Notes: generated by a model not told the origin, from the sequence alone. A DNA stretch of 64,000 nucleotides from Bin87 sp963666415 (GCA_963666415.2 CAXXPD010000003.1:3782001-3846000), one strand, 5' to 3'. Numbered from the stretch's first letter, positions 27,673 through 35,009 are shown. Made by a program: numbers and translations.

Positions 27673-29384
27673 CCCCAATCCACCGATAAGATGAGCGTGT
27701 CGGCGTGATGAAGGGATGAAAAAGTGCTCCCGGCTTCGGGGATAATGGTTTTTGAAACAGAAAACCGACCCGAAACAAGGAGCACCCAAAAGATGTTACC
27801 ACTTGAGCACCCCGACCGCATCGACGTTGCCTTCGACGATCATCGCCTGGTGGCCAATGCTGGGCTGATCCTTCCGGTCACTTTGGCCCATCATCTGGGA
27901 CTGGGCGAGCTGGTGGACAACAATGTTGACCTGGGAGATGCGCCGGGTCGGGCGAATGCGGGAGACAAGTTCCTGACCTTGGTGGCCTCGGCATTGGCCG
28001 GTGGCGACTGCATCGACGACGCCGACGCGCTGCGCGCTGGGGGAACCGAGCAGGTGCTGGGGTGTGTGATCAAGGCGCCATCCACCCTGGGGACCTTCCT
28101 GCGCAGTTTCCGGTGGGGCCACGTCCGCCAACTGGATCGGGTCAGCCGGGAGCTGCTGGCCCGGGCCTGGTCGGCTGGGGCCGGACCCGGCGACGGGCCG
28201 TTGACCATCGACCTGGACTCCACCATCTGCGAGACATACGGTCTGGCCAAGGAGGGGGCGCGCGACCACGGCTACACCGGCCAGCGAGGCTATCACCCGC
28301 TGCTGGCCATTGCCGCCGGAACCGGCGACGTGCTGATGGCTCGGCTGCGCAAGGGCCGCGCCAATACCGTTCGGGGCGCCGCCCACTTTCTACGCGAGAC
28401 GGTGGGGCGAGTACGCTACGCTGGCGCCAGAGGACAACTCACGGTGCGGGCTGACAGCGGCTTCTACACCCACGCCATCGTCGCCGTCTGCCGCAAGATG
28501 GATGTGCGCTACTCCATCACCATCCGCCAGCAAGCCCGCCTGCGGAATATCATCGAGGCCATACCCGAGACTGACTGGACGCCGATTCCCTACTGGATGG
28601 ACGGCGCCGCCGACGTGGCGGAGACCACCTACGTCCCCTTCCAGGATGAGCCCGACGCCGCACCGGTGCGGCTCATCGTCCGGCGGGTGCAGCCCACGCC
28701 CGGCTCCCAGCTGGCCCTCTTCGCCAGCTACCGCTATCACGGCTTCATCACCGACCGAGACGGGGACACCCTGGAACTGGAGGCCGACCATCGGCGCCAC
28801 GCCGAGATCGAGAACGCCATCCGAGACCTCAAGTACGGCGTCGGGCTCAACCATCTCCCCTCAGGCCGCTTCGCCGCCAACGGCGCCTGGCTGGCGGTGC
28901 AGGTGATGGCGCATAACCTGGCCCGCTGGACCGCGCGCATCGGTCTGGGTGAGCAACTGGTAACCACCAAGACCCTCCGACGACGCTTCTTCTCCCTCGC
29001 CGGACGGCTCACCCGCTCGGCGCGCCGCCTCACTTTGCATCTGCCCCAGCGCTGGCCCTGGAAAAACCAGTTCAGTCGCGCCTTGGCTCGATTGCGAGCC
29101 CTTCCACTCCCAGCCTGACGGCGGCCGTCTGCCACTGACCCGCCATCCGGCCATCTGACCGTTCCCGCCAACTCGCGCCAACCCAGCCCGCGAAGGGCAC
29201 TCCTTGCCCACTGCATCTCGAATTACGCCCGCCATGGCCACTGCGGGCCGCCATCATCGTGTCTGGGTGCCTACTTCACACCGCCCTGATCCCCATCTAT
29301 TGGAACCTGGCCTGGCCTGTTCGCCCTCCCTTGCCCATCAACCCTGGTGTCAACTCCAGCGTACATCGCTTCGGTGGATTCGGG
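27673..29384 (+). mobile_element. IS1380-family IS, copy a
   Basis: The ends CCCCAATCCACCGA and TCGGTGGATTCGGG are inverted repeats. The left flank (truncated IS701) and right flank (TTTAG) do not form a duplication, consistent with a deletion at the left side after insertion. Confidence 0.85.
27793..29118 (+). CDS. IS1380-family transposase (copy a)
   Basis: A 441-residue DDE transposase with LTIDLDSTICETYG (first Asp), TVRADSGFY (second Asp) and HAEIENAIRDLKYG (Glu). The ATG at 27793 has AAGGAG upstream. The first ~115 codons differ considerably from copies b and c while the rest is almost identical, suggesting a mosaic. Confidence 0.92.
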   Translation: MLPLEHPDRIDVAFDDHRLVANAGLILPVTLAHHLGLGELVDNNVDLGDAPGRANAGDKFLTLVASALAGGDCIDDADALRAGGTEQVLGCVIKAPSTLGTFLRSFRWGHVRQLDRVSRELLARAWSAGAGPGDGPLTIDLDSTICETYGLAKEGARDHGYTGQRGYHPLLAIAAGTGDVLMARLRKGRANTVRGAAHFLRETVGRVRYAGARGQLTVRADSGFYTHAIVAVCRKMDVRYSITIRQQARLRNIIEAIPETDWTPIPYWMDGAADVAETTYVPFQDEPDAAPVRLIVRRVQPTPGSQLALFASYRYHGFITDRDGDTLELEADHRRHAEIENAIRDLKYGVGLNHLPSGRFAANGAWLAVQVMAHNLARWTARIGLGEQLVTTKTLRRRFFSLAGRLTRSARRLTLHLPQRWPWKNQFSRALARLRALPLPA

Positions 29385-29427
29385 TTTAGGGGGCGTAGAC
29401 GGGTAAATCCGCCTTACGCCCCCTAAA
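29385..29427. terminator. 13-bp perfect hairpin beside the LuxR-type gene
   Basis: TTTAGGGGGCGTA (29385-29397) and its exact complement (29415-29427) with a 17-base loop. It lies 33 bp downstream of the leftward LuxR-type gene and could stop its transcript, though without a T tract. IS1380 copy a ends precisely at its foot. Confidence 0.45.
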
Positions 29428-29459
29428 CGCTGTCAGAGGGGCTGATGGGACATGGCTGG

Positions 29460-29825
29460 TCATTCCGTAACAATCCCCGACCGTATCCCCTTCAGCACGG
29501 CATCCAGTTTGTTCTTCGCTCCCAACTTGACCCGCAGGTTGCGAATGTGGGCTAGGGCGGTATGCTTACTGACGCCCAGCTCGGACGCAATGGCGGTGTG
29601 GGTCTTGCTGGCGGCGAGGAGATTGAGTACCTGGACTTCACGGTGGGTTAGCGGCTTTTGCTGGAGGGTGGGATTTTTAGCGGGGGTAGGGTTGTCCCGC
29701 TCGTCCTTTGCCGCCTGTATCCGCCGTGCATCCCGTTCGCCCGGTGGTGGACTGCTGTACCTGCCCCAAGGACGGTTAGAGCGGCGGGATGAAGGACTGC
29801 GGAATTGGGGGGGTTTCTGCATCAT
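29460..29825 (-). CDS. LuxR/GerE-type HTH protein
   Basis: A 121-residue protein whose C-terminal half is a LuxR-type DNA-binding domain: LTHREVQVLNLLAAS, KTHTAIASELGVSKHTALAHIRNLRVKLG, NKLDAV. The N-terminal 55 residues are basic, Pro/Ser-rich and probably disordered; there is no sensor domain. The ATG at 29825 has GGAGG 10 bases upstream. Direct TGTTAGG repeats and a palindrome lie just upstream and may be its operators. It is the last gene of the leftward set. Confidence 0.75.
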   Translation of the reverse strand: MMQKPPQFRSPSSRRSNRPWGRYSSPPPGERDARRIQAAKDERDNPTPAKNPTLQQKPLTHREVQVLNLLAASKTHTAIASELGVSKHTALAHIRNLRVKLGAKNKLDAVLKGIRSGIVTE

Positions 29826-29855
29826 TTTGGGGCGTCCTCCCGCTGTTTTGGGTAG

Positions 29856-29920
29856 CCTAACAGATTGCTGTTAGGGAAATTACTATATTCGTGTTAGGGA
29901 ATTAGTACATTCGTGTTAGG
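29856..29920. promoter_or_regulatory. Palindrome and TGTTAGG direct repeats (putative operator)
   Basis: CCTAACAG-ATTG-CTGTTAGG (29856-29875) is followed by TGTTAGG at 29869, 29892 and 29914, spaced 23 and 22 bp, with AT-rich spacers (TACTATATTCG, TAGTACATTCG) that could hold promoter boxes. It lies directly upstream of the LuxR-type gene. Confidence 0.5.
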
Positions 29921-30074
29921 TCTGGGGCAAGGTGGGGAGACGCTGGGCGACACTGACGGCGTTGGCGAGCCTGCTGGTTGGTGCTTGGTTCGTGCCTGAT
30001 GAGCCTGCTGGTTCCTACTCAATCGGTGCTCATCATCTAGGTGAGGGCTTGCTCAAACGCACCCACACACACGA

Positions 30075-30210
30075 CGGGCACAAATACATAGTAATAGCCT
30101 ATCTAGTAGGTCTGGGCTGTCTCAAAGCGGATTTTCCCTCTCTCTCCGCACACGCGGGCACATATTCATAGTAATAGGGAATCTGGTAGGTCTGGGCTGT
30201 CCCCAAGCGG
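30075..30210. repeat. Two 56-bp direct repeats
   Basis: Units at 30075-30130 and 30155-30210 share CGGGCACA, CATAGTAATAG and AGGTCTGGGCTGTC, ending in CAAGCGG or CAAAGCGG; the period is 80 bp. No gene is supported in 29921-30230. Confidence 0.7.
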
Positions 30211-30230
30211 GAACATCGCCCCTGGTTCCC

Positions 30231-30428
30231 CTACCGCCGTACTCCCCTCCTCATCCGCCCGAGACGCTTCCTGTTGCTCTTGGCAATCCCACTGCCTGCA
30301 CTGTACCCGCCCACCTTCCGCCTTGTCCCAGCCTTACGCTTTGGCTTTGGCGGCGATGAGACGGATGACGGCGCACTGTACCCCTTGCGTTGCATCGTCC
30401 TGATTACCCGTTGCCGTGCCATTCCCAT
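30231..30428 (-). CDS. Small highly basic protein
   Basis: 65 residues, about one third Arg or Lys, with SSPPKPKRKAGTRRK and a C-terminal RKRLGRMRRGVRR. The ATG at 30428 has GGAGG 5 bases upstream, the best-placed of three nearby starts. No family is recognised; the charge suggests nucleic-acid binding or packaging. It follows the small genes at 30526-30769 on the same strand. Confidence 0.5.
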   Translation of the reverse strand: MGMARQRVIRTMQRKGYSAPSSVSSPPKPKRKAGTRRKVGGYSAGSGIAKSNRKRLGRMRRGVRR

Positions 30429-30460
30429 ACCCACCTCCGATGACTGGTGTCCTAACCTTG

Positions 30461-30504
30461 GCCATCGTCAAGAATGAGCAGATCGCACGGTTCTTGACGA
30501 TGGC
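30461..30504. repeat. 14-bp perfect inverted repeat
   Basis: GCCATCGTCAAGAA (30461-30474) and TTCTTGACGATGGC (30491-30504) with a 16-base loop, lying between two small leftward genes. Confidence 0.75.
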
Positions 30505-30525
30505 GTTCAGCTCGGAATGAGCCGG

Positions 30526-30669
30526 CTACTTCGTCCTCCTGCTCGGTAGTTTGGGCTTCTTACGCTTCTTGGCGCTGGTGGGCGAGGGCTGTTTCCCATC
30601 AGTGGATGACGCCTGCTGTAACTTCTTCAACAGGTCGTTGTTGCCCTTGCCCCTGTACCCTTTCGCCAT
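30526..30669 (-). CDS. 47-residue basic protein
   Basis: The protein starts MAKGYRGKGNNDLLKKLQQ and ends in a Lys/Arg-rich tail (AKKRKKPKLPSRRTK). The start is preceded by GGAGGTGAACT, a near-perfect ribosome site, which is the main support. Its first 71 bases overlap the end of the upstream gene in another frame. No family is recognised; the N-terminus faintly recalls YbaB-type proteins, which is not enough for a call. Confidence 0.55.
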   Translation of the reverse strand: MAKGYRGKGNNDLLKKLQQASSTDGKQPSPTSAKKRKKPKLPSRRTK

Positions 30670-30769
30670 AGTTCACCTCCTCGGTGTGGTGCTTGTGGTA
30701 GTCCGATGGTTCGGGCTGGGGGCTGAATACCCGCCCTTTGTGCTTTGGCTTTGCGGTTTGCTTTGCCAT
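30599..30769 (-). CDS. 56-residue protein overlapping two neighbours
   Basis: It starts MAKQTAKPKHKGRVFSPQP at an ATG immediately after the stop of the membrane-protein gene (TGAATG), so translation is probably by reinitiation. The 3' part overlaps the next gene in a different frame and contains its ribosome site. Polar, basic at the N-terminus, no transmembrane segment, no recognised family. Confidence 0.45.
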   Translation of the reverse strand: MAKQTAKPKHKGRVFSPQPEPSDYHKHHTEEVNYGERVQGQGQQRPVEEVTAGVIH

Positions 30770-31240
30770 TCAGTTACCCCCGTTGGCTTTAGAATGGCGG
30801 CAGTTCGCCATCTCGCCCGTCTCCGTGTTGAGACACATTGCAGAGCGTGTTGGCGTGGGCGCCGGTATCGGCGTGGGCGTCATCGCTGGCAGATAGGGCA
30901 ACAAAGGAGTCGGTGGCGGTGGGACAATGACCCCGTTCGGGTCCACAACAACGCCGTTGTCGTCCAACTCACAGAGGCGGCGGACACCGCTACCCTCTTG
31001 GTGCTCACCAGCGGCGTTGACCAGGAACGGGGAGCGGGTATCCAAGCACCAGAGTTCCGGAGATTGAGCGGGCGCAGGAGTTGGAGCGGCGGCGTTGTCC
31101 GTCTCGTCCGTCTCATCATCGCCGGCGATGCGCGCCCGATAGCCAATCGCCACCAGCCCAATGACCACCGCCACCACAGCGATTATGCCGAAGGCGACCA
31201 CGCCCACCACCAGCCCGATAAATCCCGATGTGCTCCTCAT
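30770..31240 (-). CDS. Single-pass membrane protein with Pro/Thr-rich ectodomain
   Basis: 156 residues. A short N-terminus (MRSTSG) is followed by a long hydrophobic segment (about residues 7-33, FIGLVVGVVAFGIIAVVAVV), then an RAR charge cluster. The remainder is polar: an Asp/Thr/Ala/Pro linker (TDNAAAPTPAPAQS), two Cys-containing segments (ELWCLDT, RRLCELDD), a second Pro-rich linker (TPTPIPAPTPT) and two final cysteines. Four cysteines suggest disulphides outside the cell or virion. The ATG overlaps the upstream stop (ATGA). No family recognised. Confidence 0.6.
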   Translation of the reverse strand: MRSTSGFIGLVVGVVAFGIIAVVAVVIGLVAIGYRARIAGDDETDETDNAAAPTPAPAQSPELWCLDTRSPFLVNAAGEHQEGSGVRRLCELDDNGVVVDPNGVIVPPPPTPLLPYLPAMTPTPIPAPTPTRSAMCLNTETGEMANCRHSKANGGN

Positions 31241-31443
31241 ACGGCCGCCTCCGCACGGGTTCCCATCGCCGCCCGAACCGTAGCCCGGTCCGCCCGCCAT
31301 TCCACCCTGCCGTAAACCTCCTCACGCACCATTGCATCGGGGTCGTGGGTCAACACGGCAAGGTCAAGCGGGGGCGATGGTGTGGGTTCAATCCGGTACT
31401 CCAGACCGAGCAGGGCGGCGGTAATGGTCCGCAGTCCCGCCAC
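31237..31443 (-). CDS. 68-residue protein coupled to the membrane protein
   Basis: Starts at GTG 31443 (no good ribosome site, so the start is uncertain) and reads ITAALLGLEYRIE, VLTHDPDAMVREEVYGRVEW. Its TGA overlaps the ATG of the membrane-protein gene, which supports it as a real coding unit. Function unknown. Confidence 0.45.
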   Translation of the reverse strand: MAGLRTITAALLGLEYRIEPTPSPPLDLAVLTHDPDAMVREEVYGRVEWRADRATVRAAMGTRAEAAV

Positions 31444-31533
31444 CTCCCAAGCGTCCCGGCGCTCACCGTCCGATGTTGGGCTGGGTGGGGTGGGTGTGGG
31501 TCTGGCCTACCCCCTCATCCTACCTCTTCCTGC

Positions 31534-31944
31534 TCACCGCCGCCAGCCGGAGCTCCCCCGTTTCCGGCGGGGAGGGGTCTGGCTGTCGCTGTCCTTGTGC
31601 GCGCGATGCCATCGCCTGGAGGTCTCGGCTGGGAGCACCTTGGACTCGTCCGCCGCGCGCTCACGGTCCCGCTCGGTTTTGTATCCCATCAGGGCGTTAC
31701 GGACGGCGGCCATGGGGTTGCTCTCAGCCTCGGGCGGCTCCGGGTCGGAGAGGCTGAGAATCTCAGGCGCGCGCTCGTGCGGGTCCTGGGGCGCGCTTGT
31801 GTAATCGGGCTGTTGTGGCGCAGGTGCAGGCACGTGCGCTTCCTCGCGCGGCTGCGCTTGCGCGTTCGCGTGCGTGGCCTCGAGGTCAGCGGTGGCGTGC
31901 GCTTGTTCTTCCACGCTCGCGGCGCGGTCAGCATCCGTGCTCAT
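31534..31944 (-). CDS. Acidic, disordered 136-residue protein
   Basis: The ATG at 31944 has AGGGA 7 bases upstream. The first 80 residues are Ala/Glu/Pro-rich (QAHATADLEATHANAQAQ, HVPAPAPQQPDY) and probably disordered. A short predicted helix follows (NPMAAVRNALMGYKTERDRE) and then a basic tail (PPRRKRGSSGWRR). No family recognised; scaffold- or linker-like composition. Confidence 0.45.
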   Translation of the reverse strand: MSTDADRAASVEEQAHATADLEATHANAQAQPREEAHVPAPAPQQPDYTSAPQDPHERAPEILSLSDPEPPEAESNPMAAVRNALMGYKTERDRERAADESKVLPAETSRRWHRAHKDSDSQTPPRRKRGSSGWRR

Positions 31945-31959
31945 ATGCGATTCCCTCAT

Positions 31960-32170
31960 ATGCGTCCGCGCGTGTGTGTTTTCGTGTCCGCGCGCGGTGG
32001 CGTCTGTCGTCCGGAATGATCGCGCGCGCGCTTGCTCACGGCGTGGTTGCTTGCACCCGCGTTCGCTCGTGTGCCGGAGCAGACCAGCGCATTGGCGCGC
32101 GCGCGTGTGTCCGGTTGGCAGCGTGCCGCGAGCGTGCGTGGGAGTGCGTCAGCGCGTACACGTGCGGACA
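31960..32170. other. Alternating purine-pyrimidine, low-complexity tract
   Basis: Dense GCGCGCG, GCGTGTGT and CGTGTGTGT runs. A leftward frame spans it (31956-32171), but it is Arg/Ala/Thr low complexity with no ribosome site, so it is not called as a gene. Confidence 0.5.
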
Positions 32171-32211
32171 CTGTCTTTGATTACTGGATTAAGGGGGGCT
32201 GCCTATTGCCA

Positions 32212-32529
32212 CTAGGTAGCGAAGGCGAGGTCGGCTGCCGGCCCGGCCTGGATTACCTCGACCTGGACGCCGGCCGGGACCCTGATGATCAGTGACTGAG
32301 GAGTGGGCATCTCGACGGGCGCCGGCGCCGGCTCGGGCAGGCGGTGTCGGCCGGCGTAGCGCACCAGGTCACCTCGGTTGAAAGCCTTCCTCCGGTGATA
32401 CGAGATGGTCGGGCCGGTCATGTCCAGCTCAGCAGCTATCTCGGGCCGGGTCCAACCGAGATTGCTCAGGCGGACGACCTCAGAATACGTCTCGCCCTTG
32501 AAGCCTCTGGTTTTGTGCTTGTTGTCCAT
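32212..32529 (-). CDS. Helix-turn-helix regulator, first gene of the leftward operon
   Basis: 105 residues. The ATG at 32529 has AAGGAGG 8-9 bases upstream. The N-terminal half contains a HTH (SEVVRLSNLGWTRPEIAAEL, then MTGPTISYHRRKA) similar to transposase- and phage-type HTHs; the C-terminal half is Pro-rich (LPEPAPAPVEMPTP) with a final beta-like segment. It probably controls the divergent promoter region 32530-32783, which holds tandem 21-bp repeats. Confidence 0.6.
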   Translation of the reverse strand: MDNKHKTRGFKGETYSEVVRLSNLGWTRPEIAAELDMTGPTISYHRRKAFNRGDLVRYAGRHRLPEPAPAPVEMPTPQSLIIRVPAGVQVEVIQAGPAADLAFAT

Positions 32530-32604
32530 GTCAGTATCCACCTCCTTACACATATATGATAACATAATTGGTAACCGAAAACAACATACGGGACAGCATA
32601 TTGA

Positions 32605-32646
32605 ACACTAGGGGTTGCCTAATAGACACTAGGGGTTGCCTAATAG
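32605..32646. repeat. Tandem 21-bp repeat, two exact units
   Basis: ACACTAGGGGTTGCCTAATAG occurs back to back at 32605-32625 and 32626-32646, in the AT-rich gap between the divergent HTH and replication genes. Operator or iteron sites are plausible. Confidence 0.75.
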
Positions 32647-32722
32647 ACAACTCTCTAGTTATCAAGTAGATAAATAGATTATGTCCCGATACAATAAGGG
32701 ATCTCGGACGGTTGTCCAACAC

Positions 32723-32751
32723 AAAAAAGCCCCCTCGGGTGAAGAGGGGGC
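32723..32751 (-). terminator. Leftward rho-independent terminator
   Basis: GCCCCCTC (32729-32736) pairs with GAGGGGGC (32744-32751); read leftward, the stem is followed by six T. It would stop antisense transcripts leaving the replication gene and insulate the HTH operon. Confidence 0.6.
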
Positions 32752-32783
32752 AAATCAGAACCACCACCATGGAGGCTCAACGC

Positions 32784-34715
32784 ATGAGTAATGGTAACAA
32801 ACCCGCATCCGAATTGTCCAATGGGCAGGCGGTCAACGGCACAACTCCTATCCCCAGCGTCATGCCACCAGAGATCCGGCAGCTGCACGATCTGGGCGCA
32901 CTCTCGGCGCATATCCAAACCCACAACCCCACGGCACCACCAGATCCCGCTGATGCTTCCGAGCAGGAAACGGCAGCCCCGAATGATGGCGGTGGAGAAC
33001 AAGCACCGCCCGAGGTGGAGCTGGCAACGGAAAACATCGGTGAGCCGCAACTCGGCAATATCCGTGATTTGATGTCTGACGAAGTGCGGGCTTGCTATGA
33101 CGCAGGGATGCTCGGCATCGCTAACGAAGGCGCATTGATGACCGTCTGGGAATGGTATGCGCCGATAGCGAAGGCGGCACAGTCCGCCGGCAAGCAGGTT
33201 CCGTCAATGCCCCCCGATTTCCCCGTTGACCCCCGTTCACGCAGGGACGGCATCAACGTCTCCAAGACCAAGGCGGGTGAAACCAAGTATGACTTGGATC
33301 CCATTCACTACGGCAGGCACACCGCAGAGCGATACAGCACTAAAACAAAATGGAGGTTTGACAGGAAACACGGCGGTTGGCATCGGTGGGACGAGACGCA
33401 TTGGGAGAACGGATGGGGGAACGCCGAGGGCGACGATGCGGTCTGGCTGGCACTGATGGACAACATTTCAAGCGTATTTCAACGAGGGCTGGCAGAGCCC
33501 AAGGAGAGCAAGATTATGAAAGCAGTCAAAGACAACCTGAAAGCGGATATGCCACTCCGAATAGTCGGCAGGCTTCCCGTCCTCAACGGCGTTGTGGACC
33601 TGTTCACCGGCGATTTTCGTGCTCACGACCCCCTGCTGGACGTTCACCGTGAGATTGTCCCTGTGGAGTATTGCCCCGATTGGACGGACGCCGATTGCTG
33701 GAATCTGGTACGTGGCTACCTGTCCCCCGCCGGCATCCCCCTGTTCGATGACACCACACTGGAAACCCTGCTGACCACGTTCGGCATTGCGCTTTCGGGA
33801 CGTGCGCCAGCCCTAGCCCCTATCGTCATCATCATCGGTGATTCGGGGGCGGGCAAGACGGGGGTAATCAACTTCCTGACGGACACGCTCGGCGGGATGA
33901 CGGCACCGTTTGACGACCTGCACAAGCACCTGACCGCCGCCAATATCACCGCTCCGCACAACGCCGCCCTGACTGACCTTATTGCCAAACAGCAGTTGAT
34001 CTGCTTCGGCTCGGACATCACCGGCGTATTCCGTGGGCGGCTGTACGAAGTCTTTGGCAATCAGATGCTATCCAGCCGCTACCCTGGTGCTCACGGGGCA
34101 TTGATTACGGGCAAGCCGATTGCTCAACTGGTGTTCTCCACCGTTGAGGAACCCCAAATGTCGGCGTCCGAGGGGGCTTGGCGCAGGAGTACGGTTATCA
34201 AGGTTACGGGTGAGCGGATACCCGATGAAGCCAAGCGGGAGTCAAACCTAGATGAGCGGCGGGCTCTCTTGACGCTGGGCATTCGGGTTGCGATGAAAGC
34301 CATCCACGAAGGCTACACGATGCCCACGGCGTCCGATGCCAGCAAGGAGGAGTTCTTCGACACCGCCGACCCCGAGCGGGCGCACGTCAAGGCAATTCAC
34401 GAGACACGGGAAGGCGGGCTACGAGGTATCTCGCTGGAAGAGATAGGCGGGCTGTACCAACCCCATGAAGGGCGCAAGCAACCCAAACTGACGGTGTGGG
34501 GGCGCATCGTAGCCTCGCCTGACACGATGTTGGGTGGCAAGTGGAAAACCGTAGCGGAGAACAACAGCAGGAACCATCCCACGCTCGGCATTCGTCCCCG
34601 ACAACGCTTCTGCCACCCCACCGACCAACCGCCCAACCCCGAAGATATGCGGCTCTGGGCGGAAAAGGCAGATGCCGCCGAAGTCAAGCAACGTGCGGCG
34701 GGACTGCTCAACTAG
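32784..34715 (+). CDS. D5/P4-type SF3 helicase (replication protein)
   Basis: 643 residues. A variable Pro/Ala-rich N-terminus is followed by a D5_N-like region (LNGVVDLFTGDFRAHDPLL, then PVEYCPDW) and a superfamily 3 helicase core: Walker A IIGDSGAGKTG (residues 351-360), a Walker-B-like ICFGSD and the C-terminal winged part. Such proteins drive replication initiation in phages, satellites and plasmids; no primase active-site motif was seen in the N-terminus. The ATG at 32784 has GGAGG 8 bases upstream. An iteron-like array lies directly downstream. Confidence 0.82.
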   Translation: MSNGNKPASELSNGQAVNGTTPIPSVMPPEIRQLHDLGALSAHIQTHNPTAPPDPADASEQETAAPNDGGGEQAPPEVELATENIGEPQLGNIRDLMSDEVRACYDAGMLGIANEGALMTVWEWYAPIAKAAQSAGKQVPSMPPDFPVDPRSRRDGINVSKTKAGETKYDLDPIHYGRHTAERYSTKTKWRFDRKHGGWHRWDETHWENGWGNAEGDDAVWLALMDNISSVFQRGLAEPKESKIMKAVKDNLKADMPLRIVGRLPVLNGVVDLFTGDFRAHDPLLDVHREIVPVEYCPDWTDADCWNLVRGYLSPAGIPLFDDTTLETLLTTFGIALSGRAPALAPIVIIIGDSGAGKTGVINFLTDTLGGMTAPFDDLHKHLTAANITAPHNAALTDLIAKQQLICFGSDITGVFRGRLYEVFGNQMLSSRYPGAHGALITGKPIAQLVFSTVEEPQMSASEGAWRRSTVIKVTGERIPDEAKRESNLDERRALLTLGIRVAMKAIHEGYTMPTASDASKEEFFDTADPERAHVKAIHETREGGLRGISLEEIGGLYQPHEGRKQPKLTVWGRIVASPDTMLGGKWKTVAENNSRNHPTLGIRPRQRFCHPTDQPPNPEDMRLWAEKADAAEVKQRAAGLLN

Positions 34716-34723
34716 CGCATATT

Positions 34724-35009
34724 TACCGCATTCAATCGTCTGCGGTAACGAATGCGGTACGAATGCGGTAATGAATGCGTTACCCAAATCCCTACTCAAA
34801 ATGAGCCAAAACAGAGTGATTTACCGCATACCGCATTCACTTCCCCCCTGTGTGCGCAGGCGAGAACCAGAAAATAATTTATGTCCTCCAATTGGCAAAA
34901 GCAATGCGGTATGCGGTAAATGGCTGTTTTCCTACTCAAAATGGGGTAACGCATTCCCCAACGCATACCGCAGACGAATGCGGTAAATCGGCTGAATGCG
35001 GTAAATCGG
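34724..35009. other. Iteron-rich region, putative replication origin
   Basis: About a dozen copies of GAATGCGGTA or close variants in both orientations: 34724 (TACCGCATTC), 34741-34780 (four in a row), 34822-34838, 34902-34920, 34945-34971 and 34975-35007 (GAATGCGGTAAATCGG twice). The segment CCTACTCAAAATG also occurs twice. There is no believable gene. Its position beside the helicase gene supports an origin. Confidence 0.6.

Noticed and set aside
30551..31315. Rightward 254-codon frame across the small-gene region
   Set aside because: The leftward genes have ribosome sites, ATGA coupling and a transmembrane segment; the rightward translation is Arg/His-rich and featureless.
31228..32019. 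Rightward 263-codon frame
   Set aside because: Produced by the GC-rich alternating tract; no ribosome site and low-complexity composition.
31956..32171. 71-codon leftward frame upstream of the disordered-protein gene
   Set aside because: Arg/Ala/Thr low complexity, GTG start without ribosome site; reported as a sequence tract instead.
32605..32646. Possible CRISPR repeats
   Set aside because: Just two directly abutting 21-bp units without spacers.
34724..35009. Possible CRISPR array
   Set aside because: The repeated unit is only about 10 bp, occurs in both orientations and has irregular spacing; there are no constant-length spacers and no cas genes in the window.
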